The notes under the pieces are model-generated. The model saw nothing but the letters and a program-made list of their open reading frames with translations. It was not told the origin of the DNA and ran no database searches. Shown piece by piece: positions 43,801 to 52,790 of a DNA stretch of 64,000 bases. A program made the translations under genes and the position numbers. Source of the stretch: an uncultured Pirellulaceae bacterium (GTDB lineage: Bacteria; Planctomycetota; Planctomycetia; Pirellulales; Pirellulaceae); NCBI GenBank assembly GCA_905480235.1, contig CAJQPP010000136.1, positions 33,166-97,165 on the forward strand, in the 5' to 3' direction. The first letter of the stretch is position 1, and the number at the start of each line of letters is the position of its first letter.

Positions 43801-44343
43801 TCACTTTTGCAGATGTTTCACCAGCCAAGCCTTGGAGAAATCCCATTTCCGGTAGGCTCCAGCTCTTGATAAATTCAATTGTTCGGCAGCAGATTCGATG
43901 GACCGCTCCTCGTAGAGATGCAAGCGAACCAATTCCGCATTGACCGGCAGATGCTCTGCAAGCTTCTCGATGAGATCATCGAGTTCAATCAACCGGTTCT
44001 TCATATCATGCAACTGAATTTCCCTATCCAATCGCAGGTTCGATGCTTGACCTTCGGCATTTGTACGTGTTGCCCGAGAACGTGCACGATCAATTAATAT
44101 TTGTCTCATCACCCTCGCCGCAAAAGGCGGGATGGATGTATGAGTAGAAGTGGCTTGTGTGGCAGAATTTTTTTGCCGCCTTGCCTTGAGGAAAAGCTCA
44201 TGCACTAAGCCAGTCGCGGTAAGGGTGCACAGGCTCTCACGCCGAACAAGGCTTTGTGCTAGGCCTTTCAGTCCCTCGTAAGCGGATTGGTCGACACACC
44301 AACGATCGCCGCTTTTTATGGTGCTGGTCTCAACTATACCCAT
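43801..44343 (-). CDS. ECF-type RNA polymerase sigma factor
   Basis: 180 aa. It has the TLTATGLVHELFLKA segment typical of the planctomycete-rich ECF group with the LaT-LVHEayLRL signature, PPFAARVMRQILIDRARSRA for region 2, and ERSIESAAEQLNLSRAGAYR for region 4. It stands 168 bases before the kinase gene on the same strand, the usual arrangement in which a kinase controls the sigma factor's activity. No anti-sigma gene is visible. Confidence 0.9.
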   Translation of the reverse strand: MGIVETSTIKSGDRWCVDQSAYEGLKGLAQSLVRRESLCTLTATGLVHELFLKARRQKNSATQATSTHTSIPPFAARVMRQILIDRARSRATRTNAEGQASNLRLDREIQLHDMKNRLIELDDLIEKLAEHLPVNAELVRLHLYEERSIESAAEQLNLSRAGAYRKWDFSKAWLVKHLQK

Positions 44344-44726
44344 GTAATGCTAACTGTCAGATAAAATTAATATCCCGCACCGATTTCTTATTATTGTCTC
44401 AAAAACGGCAAACTTACAAGCGATTTCATTCAAAAATGGTTCCAGAAAATCCCAGCCTCCTTTGTGGGACCTGATTTCAGTAAAAAGCAATACGCTTTCG
44501 CGAAATCAGCATCGCGAATTCCGCATTTTCGATCTTGATAATAGCTCGTATTTTTTGATTGGCCTTCCCAAAGAATCACTAGACCTGCCGTACTGAACAA
44601 AGAGAGAAATTGTTTTTTTCGCAAACACTGCCTGCCAATCTTCAAATTGCGTACCAACCGCTTAAGGTTTCGCAGCCTCAACTTAAAAACGCCTAGCGAT
44701 CCTTGCTCGGCCCCGTTCATATACCG

Positions 44727-44761
44727 TTTCAGCGGCCGCGATTTCCTCGCGGCCCCTGAAA
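44727..44761. repeat. Large imperfect inverted repeat
   Basis: TTTCAG-C-GGCCGCGA (44727-44741), a 5-base loop TTTCC, and TCGCGGCC-C-CTGAAA (44747-44761) form a 14-bp stem with one C-C mismatch. No T run follows on either strand, so it is not a plain terminator. It lies between the ECF gene and the esterase gene, in a gap (44344-44893) that otherwise holds no supported gene. Confidence 0.85.
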
Positions 44762-44893
44762 GCCCTCGGACAGCACTCCCTAGCGGGTGCGAAACCTGAT
44801 TAGCAATGCCGCGCTCTCATGCTGCACGCTGCACCGTCAAACAACTCGCATCATAAAAACCAGCCAACCAAACTTTGGCAGCTCGACTGTCAC

Positions 44894-45799
44894 CTACTTC
44901 GCCTTTTCCAGCTCTGAAATTTGGATCGCGAATTGACGACCGAGATCCAGAAATCCCTGTGAGTCATAATGCCATGGATCCGAATAGGAATAGAGGTCAG
45001 TAGCTTTCACTAATGCAGCGTTTTCGTCTTTGGATGTGTAGGCGGCCTGAGCCTCGCGCACGATCTCTCCGTGCTTCCAAATCGGTGGCTCTTTTTGAGA
45101 ATACGATATCCGACCGATCACAATGGGTAAATCGTCATCTCTCAGGGAAGCGCGAATCAAACTCATCAATTTCCGCAAATTGGTTTCATACTTTTGCGCA
45201 ATTTCGGCCGTATAAAGAGCATCACTTTCTCCTTGCATCCAAACAATTCCGGCTGGTATCAAACGATCTAATTCACCATCGTTATCAATATCCCCGACCT
45301 CAAAAGCATGACGAATAGTAGCAAGAAAATGATCGTATTGATTCACGCCATTTCCTTTGGAAAAATCGGGTTCCCAACAACCAAAACCGCCAGCCGCTCC
45401 AGCCGCGATTGAAGTACCTCCACGGGAGTACTTCACGATGGCAATATTGCGATCAGGAAACAAACTCTGTAGTTTTTCCGCAAACGTCAACTCCACGCCG
45501 AACCGTTCCGAATATTGATTTTCTTTTCCATCTGAGCTGAAGCCAACTCCGTGTCCGGGTTTTAGAGTGCTCCAAACTCCTTTGCCGTCCACTGGACGAC
45601 CATCGGCGGCAGCGTTGCCATGAAAAATCGGCACGCTCTGCCTGGGCTCCATCAGCTCTTTCGGAAGTTTAGTTACATAACCATAGCCATCCATATTGGA
45701 CTGCCCGCCCAAGTAATAAACGTGGTAATCAGTGGCTGTGACCGCAGGGCCCAAAACACTCAATCCCAAAACCAGAAACCAAATTCGACTAGCTAACAT
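44894..45799 (-). CDS. SASA-family carbohydrate esterase (sialate O-acetylesterase-like)
   Basis: 301 aa from the ATG at 45799, which has GGAAGG upstream; a longer frame to 45883 is less likely. It has a signal peptide (MLASRIWFLVLGLSVLGPAV). Catalytic motifs of the SGNH-type SASA family are GGQSNMDG near the mature start, KYSRGGTSIAAG, and GIVWMQGESDA. It probably removes acetyl groups from exported or environmental polysaccharide. It fits the accessory carbohydrate genes downstream. Confidence 0.85.
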   Translation of the reverse strand: MLASRIWFLVLGLSVLGPAVTATDYHVYYLGGQSNMDGYGYVTKLPKELMEPRQSVPIFHGNAAADGRPVDGKGVWSTLKPGHGVGFSSDGKENQYSERFGVELTFAEKLQSLFPDRNIAIVKYSRGGTSIAAGAAGGFGCWEPDFSKGNGVNQYDHFLATIRHAFEVGDIDNDGELDRLIPAGIVWMQGESDALYTAEIAQKYETNLRKLMSLIRASLRDDDLPIVIGRISYSQKEPPIWKHGEIVREAQAAYTSKDENAALVKATDLYSYSDPWHYDSQGFLDLGRQFAIQISELEKAK

Positions 45800-45846
45800 C
45801 ACTGAACCTTCCACCAAGCTTGAAGTCATAAACCCTACATAAGAAA

Positions 45847-46404
45847 TTAATGCCGGTGTTGCCGGCAACGATCTTCGCCACATGATCGCAATCGATAAAA
45901 CGAGGATTCCGAACGGTTACGAATTTTTCTAGCGACATTTAATTTGGGGCGCAAACCAACCACCCTTTTGTATTGCACATTTCCCCCTCCCTGAATCCAA
46001 TCCATTTTCGGTTCCCTTTTCTCCCCCAGAAATACGATCATCGCGATACCGAGGGCCCATCTTAAGGCACCTCCGAGGTAACCAATGTTATGCATTACTC
46101 CTCCACGAAAGAAAGCCATATCTTCCCGGATGGAATTTCCGCAGCGGAAGAACTCCCCAACATCCGCGCCCGGCGTCTAAATAAAAGCGACCGGCTATGC
46201 TCCCGTTCCAACACCATAAATGGTAATCGCAACGGCAAGAAACACCCTCACCATTTGCTAAATACATTTCGCGGGACCAGAAAATAAAATGCTCGGGAGA
46301 ACAAGCGATACCCCGATCATTAACCCTATCCACCAAGCAGTTTGCCGGCCAACATGGCTGAGCCAATCCCCCGGTGGCAATGGTGGGTCAATTTGGAATT
46401 GCCT
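45847..46404 (-). pseudogene. Decayed small membrane protein with three in-frame TAG
   Basis: One frame of the minus strand reads RQFQIDPPLPPGDWLSHVGR, then TAWWIGLMIGVSLVLPSILF, then a TAG (46260-46258), then QMVRVFLAVAITIYGVGTGA, a second and a third TAG, and finally MAFFRGGVMHNIGYLGGALR with WALGIAMIVFLG. The hydrophobic pieces read like transmembrane helices in one continuous frame. This suggests a pseudogene. I do not recognise the family, and chance hydrophobicity is possible. Nothing else is seen in 45884-46620. Confidence 0.35.
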
Positions 46405-46620
46405 TTAATTGAAAGCCGTAAACTATTCAGGACAAACCGAAGATGAGATTTGGTTGTGCAATGCACCAACCACACCGGCCAAGATTCAGGCCGCAACAAC
46501 CCGTCACGCGACAACACCTAGCTAATAAAACTTCTCAACCGCAATATGGAAGACTGGGCGGTAAGTATCTCTAGCGACCTTTAAGGTATCGACTCTGAGA
46601 TTACTTACCTCGTCGAAAAT

Positions 46621-47130
46621 CTAAGGCCGGCGTGCCATCAACCTGCGTTGTAGTTCCATTACCGTCCGCGACAATCTCGGCGGCGGATCGATCTGCTCGC
46701 CTTTCATAGATTCCGTAAAAAACAGCCCCACACCATCGTCCTGGCAACGTCTGACAAGCGCTTTATACGACTGAGATTCGCCTTCAAAGTCCAGCAGCAC
46801 TTCAACGTAGTCGTTTTCCTGCAACCCCATGGCTTGGCCAGGAGCGGGCGTTACAAAAATCCCCGTCACGCTGATGGTTTTGGGAACAACCTCAAATTGC
46901 GTGTCGTTTTTCACAACAAATACGTTAAGGGACTCAGATCCTTGAAGCGATACGCGAAATGCTTCACGACGGTTCGAACTGAGAGAACGCAGTGAATCAA
47001 GAAACACCGCAAGTTCCTCCACCTCATCGAGACCCAGGCACATCACTGGTTCTGTCTCACCTGCTTGGACAATGGTCAGGTTTTCTCCGTCGTACCGGAC
47101 TTCGAAATCACCAATAGTAACTTCTACCAT
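46621..47130 (-). CDS. PilZ-domain protein
   Basis: 169 aa. A short N-terminal beta region (residues 1-50) is followed by a PilZ-like domain with NRREAFRVSLQG (the RxxxR cyclic di-GMP contact) and ISVTGIFV. In the canonical (D/N)xSxxG motif the first residue is Thr here, so binding may be weaker. ENDYVEVLLDFEGES and KALVRRCQDDGVGLFF complete the barrel. It may read out cyclic di-GMP made by the GGDEF protein at 11980-13572. Confidence 0.78.
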   Translation of the reverse strand: MVEVTIGDFEVRYDGENLTIVQAGETEPVMCLGLDEVEELAVFLDSLRSLSSNRREAFRVSLQGSESLNVFVVKNDTQFEVVPKTISVTGIFVTPAPGQAMGLQENDYVEVLLDFEGESQSYKALVRRCQDDGVGLFFTESMKGEQIDPPPRLSRTVMELQRRLMARRP

Positions 47131-47409
47131 TCCGCATTACCTTTTGGGTGGTTGCTCTTCAAAATTTGCTCACGTAAGACAACTTCCGTCGTGACTTACG
47201 CCATTCGATTTTAACTTCAACGAATTCCCAGAGGCGTTTTTGAAAGGGCTCGTTCCAAATCAATTTCTCTGGAAACTATCAGCGAATTATTAGGACCTTG
47301 CAGGTCTGTCGCAATAGGGTCACAGCCCAGTCAGCGCAAAAACAACAAACCCACATTGAGAGTGATACGCGATTGCACTTGTGTTTTTCGGGAAAAAATC
47401 ACTCGGAGC

Positions 47410-48771
47410 CTAATCATTTAACAAAAATTGATCAGCGAAAATCAAATATTGTTGCCAATCATAAGCCGTTACATTGTGAGCCCCATCCCGCAAATGATAA
47501 CCCACCGTCGTGTGAATTGGCGCATTGGGAGGTGGCATTTCTTTGCCTGAGAGAGCAGGGCGGTTGTACAAACGGTACACAGGACTGGCATACTTTGCGG
47601 CGAGAAACTCCCCTTTGGGATCCGCCCAACGATCTCCGGTAGCGCTAGCCACATAAAGGGGACGAGGTGCGACCAAGGCCAATAACATGTGTTGATCCAC
47701 TGGCAGATCCTGCTCCCGTTTTTGAAACTGGTGATGATTCCTGCAGAACCAATATCCTATCGGTTTGACCATGTGATGAATGCGTTCGCCATAACAACGC
47801 CGATACAAGGCCGCGCCACCGCATCCAGAGTTGTTGCTGATCACCATCGCAAATCGGGTATCCTGAGCACCCGCCCACAATGCTGTTTTTCCCAAACGCG
47901 AATGCCCAATGACTGCCACCCGCGATGCGTCTACCAAATCGTCGGTCTCCAGGTAATCGAGTGTCCGAGACAAGGCCCAAGCCCAAGCTCCAATCGAACC
48001 CCACTGGTCGGCGGCCGGTTGCAGTTGTCCCGCTTGATAAAACAAAGGGTGCACACCATCCGAGAAATCATTTTTGTAATTATCAGGATCTACTTGATCT
48101 CGATGCAGCGTTACCAATGCGTAGCCAGCCTCCATTATCTTTTCCACCTGCCAGCGGCTCGAAGAAGAACCCCGTGCCTTTGCCTTATTGCGTAATAGAA
48201 TGCTGGAATCGGAGAGCACGGTGTGATTACCATTAAAATTAAGGCCGAGGAAACCTGCGACTGGGCCAGTGGCTTGATTGGGGACGTACATTAAGACATC
48301 AATCCGGAATTCCTCCCTTCCAAGAAAAATGGCGATCTGTTTGCGAGTCGCCTTCCCGCCGACCGCCTCGTTATTCACTTCGACAACTTCGTAGCGAACT
48401 GGTTGGTTTTCCCGGGGAGTTCGTCCGTAAACCGAATCCTCAAAAAGCCGCAACACTTCCTCCCGCCGATGCCCCACCCATTCTTTTTTTCCAACTGCCT
48501 GCCCCGCCATGTCAATCAATGGATCTGGCAAAGTGTAAGCCGGAACAGCCGACTCGTCGTAATTGGTATCAGCGGGTTGCGGTGATGCCAAACCCGTCGC
48601 AGCGGTAACCAAGACTAAAACGGCTGACCAAAAATGCGAAGCCCGCAACCAACGACTGACATGAGTCGGTAGTCTAGAATGTGTATTTTTCAAGATCTCG
48701 ACAGGCACCGATGAGACTTGCCGTCCCAGCCCAAGACTTGAGCTAAATGGCGAAACAAACTCGTGGGTCAT
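47410..48771 (-). CDS. CE15-like glucuronoyl esterase
   Basis: 453 aa from the ATG at 48771, with GGTGAGG upstream. After a basic N-terminal stretch there is a hydrophobic segment (WSAVLVLVTAATGLAS). The alpha/beta hydrolase nucleophile lies in VIGHSRLGKTALWAGAQDTR, a variant of the CE15 GCSRxGK motif, followed by VISNNSGCGGAALYRR and LPVDQHMLLALVAPRPLYVA. A late histidine is in GYHLRDGAHNVT. CE15 enzymes split ester bonds of glucuronic acid in plant or algal polysaccharides. It lies next to a sulfatase and may share its substrate. Confidence 0.83.
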   Translation of the reverse strand: MTHEFVSPFSSSLGLGRQVSSVPVEILKNTHSRLPTHVSRWLRASHFWSAVLVLVTAATGLASPQPADTNYDESAVPAYTLPDPLIDMAGQAVGKKEWVGHRREEVLRLFEDSVYGRTPRENQPVRYEVVEVNNEAVGGKATRKQIAIFLGREEFRIDVLMYVPNQATGPVAGFLGLNFNGNHTVLSDSSILLRNKAKARGSSSSRWQVEKIMEAGYALVTLHRDQVDPDNYKNDFSDGVHPLFYQAGQLQPAADQWGSIGAWAWALSRTLDYLETDDLVDASRVAVIGHSRLGKTALWAGAQDTRFAMVISNNSGCGGAALYRRCYGERIHHMVKPIGYWFCRNHHQFQKREQDLPVDQHMLLALVAPRPLYVASATGDRWADPKGEFLAAKYASPVYRLYNRPALSGKEMPPPNAPIHTTVGYHLRDGAHNVTAYDWQQYLIFADQFLLND

Positions 48772-48818
48772 ATCCTCACCTTTTCTTTTAAGACAGCTGG
48801 TGCTTTTGCGGGTCATGT

Positions 48819-50414
48819 TTACTTTTTGATCGCACGCGGATACCGCCGTACCTCGACGTCGTTCGCTTGCACTTTTCCTGGCGTACTTCGTCCCCGAACA
48901 ATGAGTTGCTCTAATTGATAGTGCATCGCCTTCACACGATCTGATTCCGTTGCGAAAAGATTATTCGTTTCACCGATATCATCTTTTAAGTTGTACAGTT
49001 GTCGGGGCATTTTCTGATCTTGATTTTTACTCCACCCACCGGACCCAGGTCCGGGAATATATTTCCAGTCCCCGTTCCGTAAAGCAGGCAGGCCATTCAT
49101 ACCTGTACTCACGGCATTTTCCCGAACAGGTTCGTCGTTTCCTAAAAAAAGCGGCAACAGATTGAAACTGTCTTCGCCCGCGTTATTTGGTAATTCCACC
49201 TCAAACACAGCCGCTAGAGTAGCTATTAAATCGGCTTGATGAATCAACTGTCCGCAAGTACTTCCCGGAGCCGTAACGCCGGGCCAACGCACGATAAAAG
49301 GAACTCGATGGCCTCCTTCCCAAACATCGGATTTGGCCCCTCGTAAAGGGCCGCTGGCGAAATGTCCCTTTGCCTCAAGGTCCCGCATTCCAATGTAGGG
49401 AGCACACCCATTATCACTCGTAAAAATGACCAGTGTGTTTTCTGCGTTGCCGCTCTTTTCGATCGCTTCCAGAACACGCCCCACGACGGCATCGGTTTCG
49501 ATCACAAAATCCGCGTATCGGTTTAACCCACTTTTGCCAAGAAAAGCATCATTAACCGAAAGGGGAGTATGCGGTGATGTCAGTGGCAAAAAAATCAAAT
49601 ACGGTTCCGTTGTTTTCGATTCGCGGGCAATAAAATCCACAGTCCGCTTACCCAACTCTGGTAAAATCGGCTCGAGTCTCCAGCCCTCAATGGCAGGCCC
49701 TTGTTGGCTCGCTTGATTTTTTTCGAATAACTCGATCCCTGCATATTCACTGGGAATACCCACAGTGCGATCATTTTCGATGAAGCAATAAGGTGGCCAA
49801 TTTGGCACGTCTGTTCCAAAGTACTCGTCAAAACCCAAGTCGATCGGGCCTCCCGTTATGGGTCGCGAGAAAGCTTCACGCCATGCAACACGGTGCTCAT
49901 CCGTTACTTCTAAATTTTTCTTTCCTCCGTAACCGGAAGTAGCAAACAGCTTTTTATTATCCTTCGGTATTGGCCAATTCCAACCGAGGTGCCATTTCCC
50001 GACGCAAGCAGTGCGATACCCGCTTCGCTTTGCCAACCCGCCAATCGTTAAACGAGTTGGACCGATAAGTGGCGGTCCCCACAATCCGACAATCCCCGCT
50101 TGCAACCGTGTTCGCCAATGGTACCGACCGGTCAGCAAGGTATATCGCGATGGCGAACACACTCCTGACGAAGAATGCGCATCCATGAATCGCATTCCTT
50201 GGGTTGCCAAGCTGTCAATATTTGGAGTGGGGATTTTTCCGCGTTCGCGATTGTAGCATTGCACATCACCAAATCCCAAATCATCGGCATAGATGATGAC
50301 GATATTCGGTAGCTGATCTGCTGTTTGCTGCGCAACCAGCTGGCTAGGCAGCGTTAATAAAGCCCACAATGCCGAGAAGCAAACCCACCTGCAATACGGA
50401 ATCCCTAGGAACAT
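48819..50414 (-). CDS. Type I sulfatase
   Basis: 531 aa, S1 family. A signal peptide (to about residue 29) is followed by PNIVIIYADDLGFGDVQCYN (metal-binding DD). The formylglycine motif is SSGVCSPSRYTLLTG (Cys86), which must be oxidised by a formylglycine-generating enzyme. Further motifs are VGKWHLGW, PHTPL, and FTSDNGCAPY. It desulfates a sulfated glycan outside the cytoplasm. Its start is 47 bases upstream of the CE15-like gene's region, on the same strand, suggesting one operon. Confidence 0.95.
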   Translation of the reverse strand: MFLGIPYCRWVCFSALWALLTLPSQLVAQQTADQLPNIVIIYADDLGFGDVQCYNRERGKIPTPNIDSLATQGMRFMDAHSSSGVCSPSRYTLLTGRYHWRTRLQAGIVGLWGPPLIGPTRLTIGGLAKRSGYRTACVGKWHLGWNWPIPKDNKKLFATSGYGGKKNLEVTDEHRVAWREAFSRPITGGPIDLGFDEYFGTDVPNWPPYCFIENDRTVGIPSEYAGIELFEKNQASQQGPAIEGWRLEPILPELGKRTVDFIARESKTTEPYLIFLPLTSPHTPLSVNDAFLGKSGLNRYADFVIETDAVVGRVLEAIEKSGNAENTLVIFTSDNGCAPYIGMRDLEAKGHFASGPLRGAKSDVWEGGHRVPFIVRWPGVTAPGSTCGQLIHQADLIATLAAVFEVELPNNAGEDSFNLLPLFLGNDEPVRENAVSTGMNGLPALRNGDWKYIPGPGSGGWSKNQDQKMPRQLYNLKDDIGETNNLFATESDRVKAMHYQLEQLIVRGRSTPGKVQANDVEVRRYPRAIKK

Positions 50415-50563
50415 CTGATGCTCTCCCCTTACGTCCGAACTAGCAACACATTGCCATGCGGCAAACCGGTATGGCTAATATACCTATGCAGTGCCTCTCT
50501 GTAAAAAACGAACGCATACAATATTGATGAATATCGTGCCACGCCCCAGCGTCAGGAAAGTAC

Positions 50564-51427
50564 CTATTTGAAAGGCTGCGAATTCTTGCAATGCAAGATG
50601 AGGAAATCCACAAGTTCCTGACATTCAAACCAACCACGCCACATATTGTGACCTTGGCCTTCGATGACGTTAATCTCGACGGGCCCTTTCCAAGTTCGGT
50701 AACGAAGTGCAAGTTCTGCAGAGTTTTCCTGCAGCGGCACCACTTTATCGGCATCACCCTGGATGTGAAAAATTGGAACCTTAGCTTTTGCTAGAGGTTC
50801 GAGTCGCTCGATCGGATTCTGCTCGCTTAACTCACTTGCCAATTGCTCAGCAGACATACCGTAGGCTCCGCAAGCCCTTTCGATTCCTGGGTAACTTGTG
50901 AGGTCGCAAACGGGATAGATACCGGCAATGCCAGCCACGGAATTCGGATGCTCGACCGCCCAACTGTAGTGCATTAACCCGCCCCGGCTTCTCGCTAAAA
51001 GACAGGGTTTTTTGGAAAGGCCTCGATCGCGCACGAGGTATTCGTAAAACGTCTGAAACAAATCTCGGCCGGCGGGGCTCCCATAAGATTCCCCGACATC
51101 GATTCCGGCAATCGCAATGCCTTCATCCAACAGTTTCTTGAACATCCATTTTTCAGCGTCGGCCGGTAGACCCTTAAGCGTCGGTGCATACCAGACCCAT
51201 GGAATCGGTTCCGAGACCGGTTGGTAGACTGGCATTATCAAAAATGCTGTATGGCCTGCAACTTGGAAAACATCCCCCGGAAAGGGTAGCGATTTCTTAG
51301 TCGGTACTGCATTCTGCGGAGGCGCAATTTCTTGGGCATGCAGAAGACTTGCCATGCAAAAAAAAGCGCTACCAAGAATGCAAGCAGCCACGGATGCGGT
51401 GCCTCTATAATTTTCGGTTCGCATCAT
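50564..51427 (-). CDS. Secreted alpha/beta hydrolase
   Basis: 287 aa from the ATG at 51427 (AGGAAG upstream). N-terminal signal segment (VAACILGSAFFCMASLLHAQ). The nucleophile elbow is LLARSRGGLMHY, a less common form of GxSxG. The acid and histidine are in IFHIQGDADKVVPLQ and VIEGQGHNMWRG. The family is similar to peptidase S9/DLH-like hydrolases. The substrate is unknown, but neighbouring genes suggest a carbohydrate ester. Confidence 0.8.
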   Translation of the reverse strand: MMRTENYRGTASVAACILGSAFFCMASLLHAQEIAPPQNAVPTKKSLPFPGDVFQVAGHTAFLIMPVYQPVSEPIPWVWYAPTLKGLPADAEKWMFKKLLDEGIAIAGIDVGESYGSPAGRDLFQTFYEYLVRDRGLSKKPCLLARSRGGLMHYSWAVEHPNSVAGIAGIYPVCDLTSYPGIERACGAYGMSAEQLASELSEQNPIERLEPLAKAKVPIFHIQGDADKVVPLQENSAELALRYRTWKGPVEINVIEGQGHNMWRGWFECQELVDFLILHCKNSQPFK

Positions 51428-51599
51428 TCTTGACTTCCTAAGCATTAGCTGAGGCAGGTTGCCTTTTACCTCGTGACGGATTAGACGCACTGACCGGTAC
51501 GACAGTCGCTCGCCAACGATTTCATATTCTGTTAATACAACCTGCCCATCAGACATTCACAAACTGGCAGTCCACCGCACTATGCGGTCACTTCCCGTT

Positions 51600-52217
51600 T
51601 CACTTTCTTAATAGAAACCAAGTCAAATCATCTTGTGGGAAACAATTATCGCGATGATATGCAAACCCATAATCGACCAACGTCAATGTGGGATGACGGT
51701 CCATCAATTCGCCGGCAAAGTCGCGTTTAAATAGCTTTCCCTCATGCCCGCGGTAGGGAATTGCTACGGGGCTTGGGTTGTAATATTCCGCAACCATGAT
51801 GAATTGCGAACTGGCCCGGAACATCAGATCATAAACTCGCGGAAGCTCTTGAGGGTCCAAGTGAATTAAAACGCCCTTTGTGAAAACCAAGTCCCATTGC
51901 CGAGTAGCCTCGAATTCCAAAATAGAAGTGCAATGCAATTCCACACGAGGAAGCCTGCGTTCTAATTCCTTGGCAGCCTCTCGATTGATTTCGACAGCCG
52001 ACAAATTAGCCTTAGGCAATAATTGCTCGATCGCTGCCAGGTTGACACCGATATTTGATCCCAACTCTAAAATAGAATCTGGTTTCGTTACTTTTGAAAA
52101 CACCGTACTAAAAAACGCCACACTCGAAGCAAATGCGTCCGGACCTTGGTTTCGCAAAAGGTATTCGTTACCGAACTCTGTTTCCCAGAAAACTTCCTGT
52201 TCCGTCTTGCGGGTCAT
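51600..52217 (-). CDS. Pseudaminic-acid-biosynthesis-type methylase
   Basis: 205 aa class I SAM-dependent methyltransferase. SAM-binding motif SILELGSNIGVNLAAIEQLL, then LSAVEINREAAKELERRLP, and TRQWDLVFTKGVLIHLDPQE. The start QEVFWETEFGNEYLLRNQG and the end YGFAYHRDNCFPQDDLTWFL match the methylase family often found with pseudaminic-acid (flagellin glycan) loci. The other sugar-biosynthesis genes are not in the window. The name is from motif recall and not from a search. Confidence 0.72.
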   Translation of the reverse strand: MTRKTEQEVFWETEFGNEYLLRNQGPDAFASSVAFFSTVFSKVTKPDSILELGSNIGVNLAAIEQLLPKANLSAVEINREAAKELERRLPRVELHCTSILEFEATRQWDLVFTKGVLIHLDPQELPRVYDLMFRASSQFIMVAEYYNPSPVAIPYRGHEGKLFKRDFAGELMDRHPTLTLVDYGFAYHRDNCFPQDDLTWFLLRK

Positions 52218-52571
52218 TTTTTTGAATCCTAAAACGCTTTGTAAATCTGATCCCCCTGCCGGCTCCGCTCCCCACTCGTTTCCCCTGCCATCAGGAAAAC
52301 GCTCTATTTAATGGGAGGCGAGATCTATCACGCTCCATTGAACGCAATTTGCAGCGGCGGGTATATATATTTTGACAAGCTCTTTCTTAGCAGGACTTTC
52401 TAGTTGTGCCCAGACCATGGGTCCCCGGCACTGAGACGAACGTGGGTTGGAAACACAAAGAAACCGGCGATTCTGCAGGCAGCTCCACTCGCCACGCAGC
52501 CGATCATGGTTAGAAAATGGAGCCTTTCTCAAGCGGGCAGCGCGTTAGGCTCCGGGCGATTTCCCACGAAG

Positions 52572-52790
52572 TCACGACTTAGCGACCCATTGAAATCGAG
52601 GTAACCGGGTACCGTCAATCTCCACCGTCTCGCAGAACATCTGCAACGGACGAACCCACCAACTCTGGTCGCCGTAATCTTTCCGGTAAACCACCACTGA
52701 CTCCTCAGTCTCACTATGGGTCGCAACTCCCATCACGACATATTCATTTCCCTTGTAATGCCGGTATCTCCCGGGTGTCACGTCGTTCAT
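52572..52790 (-). CDS. DUF1653-like small protein
   Basis: 72 aa from the ATG at 52790, which overlaps the stop of the phosphoesterase gene (ATGA) and has GGAAG upstream. The whole protein matches the DUF1653 pattern: TPGRYRHYKGNEYVVMGVAT, ESVVVYRKDYGDQSWWVRPL and QMFCETVEIDGTRLPRFQWV. Function unknown. Nothing supportable lies between it and 52300. Confidence 0.82.
   Translation of the reverse strand: MNDVTPGRYRHYKGNEYVVMGVATHSETEESVVVYRKDYGDQSWWVRPLQMFCETVEIDGTRLPRFQWVAKS

Noticed and set aside
44430..44720. 96-codon minus-strand frame upstream of the ECF gene
   Set aside because: No ribosome site, odd composition, no recognisable domain.
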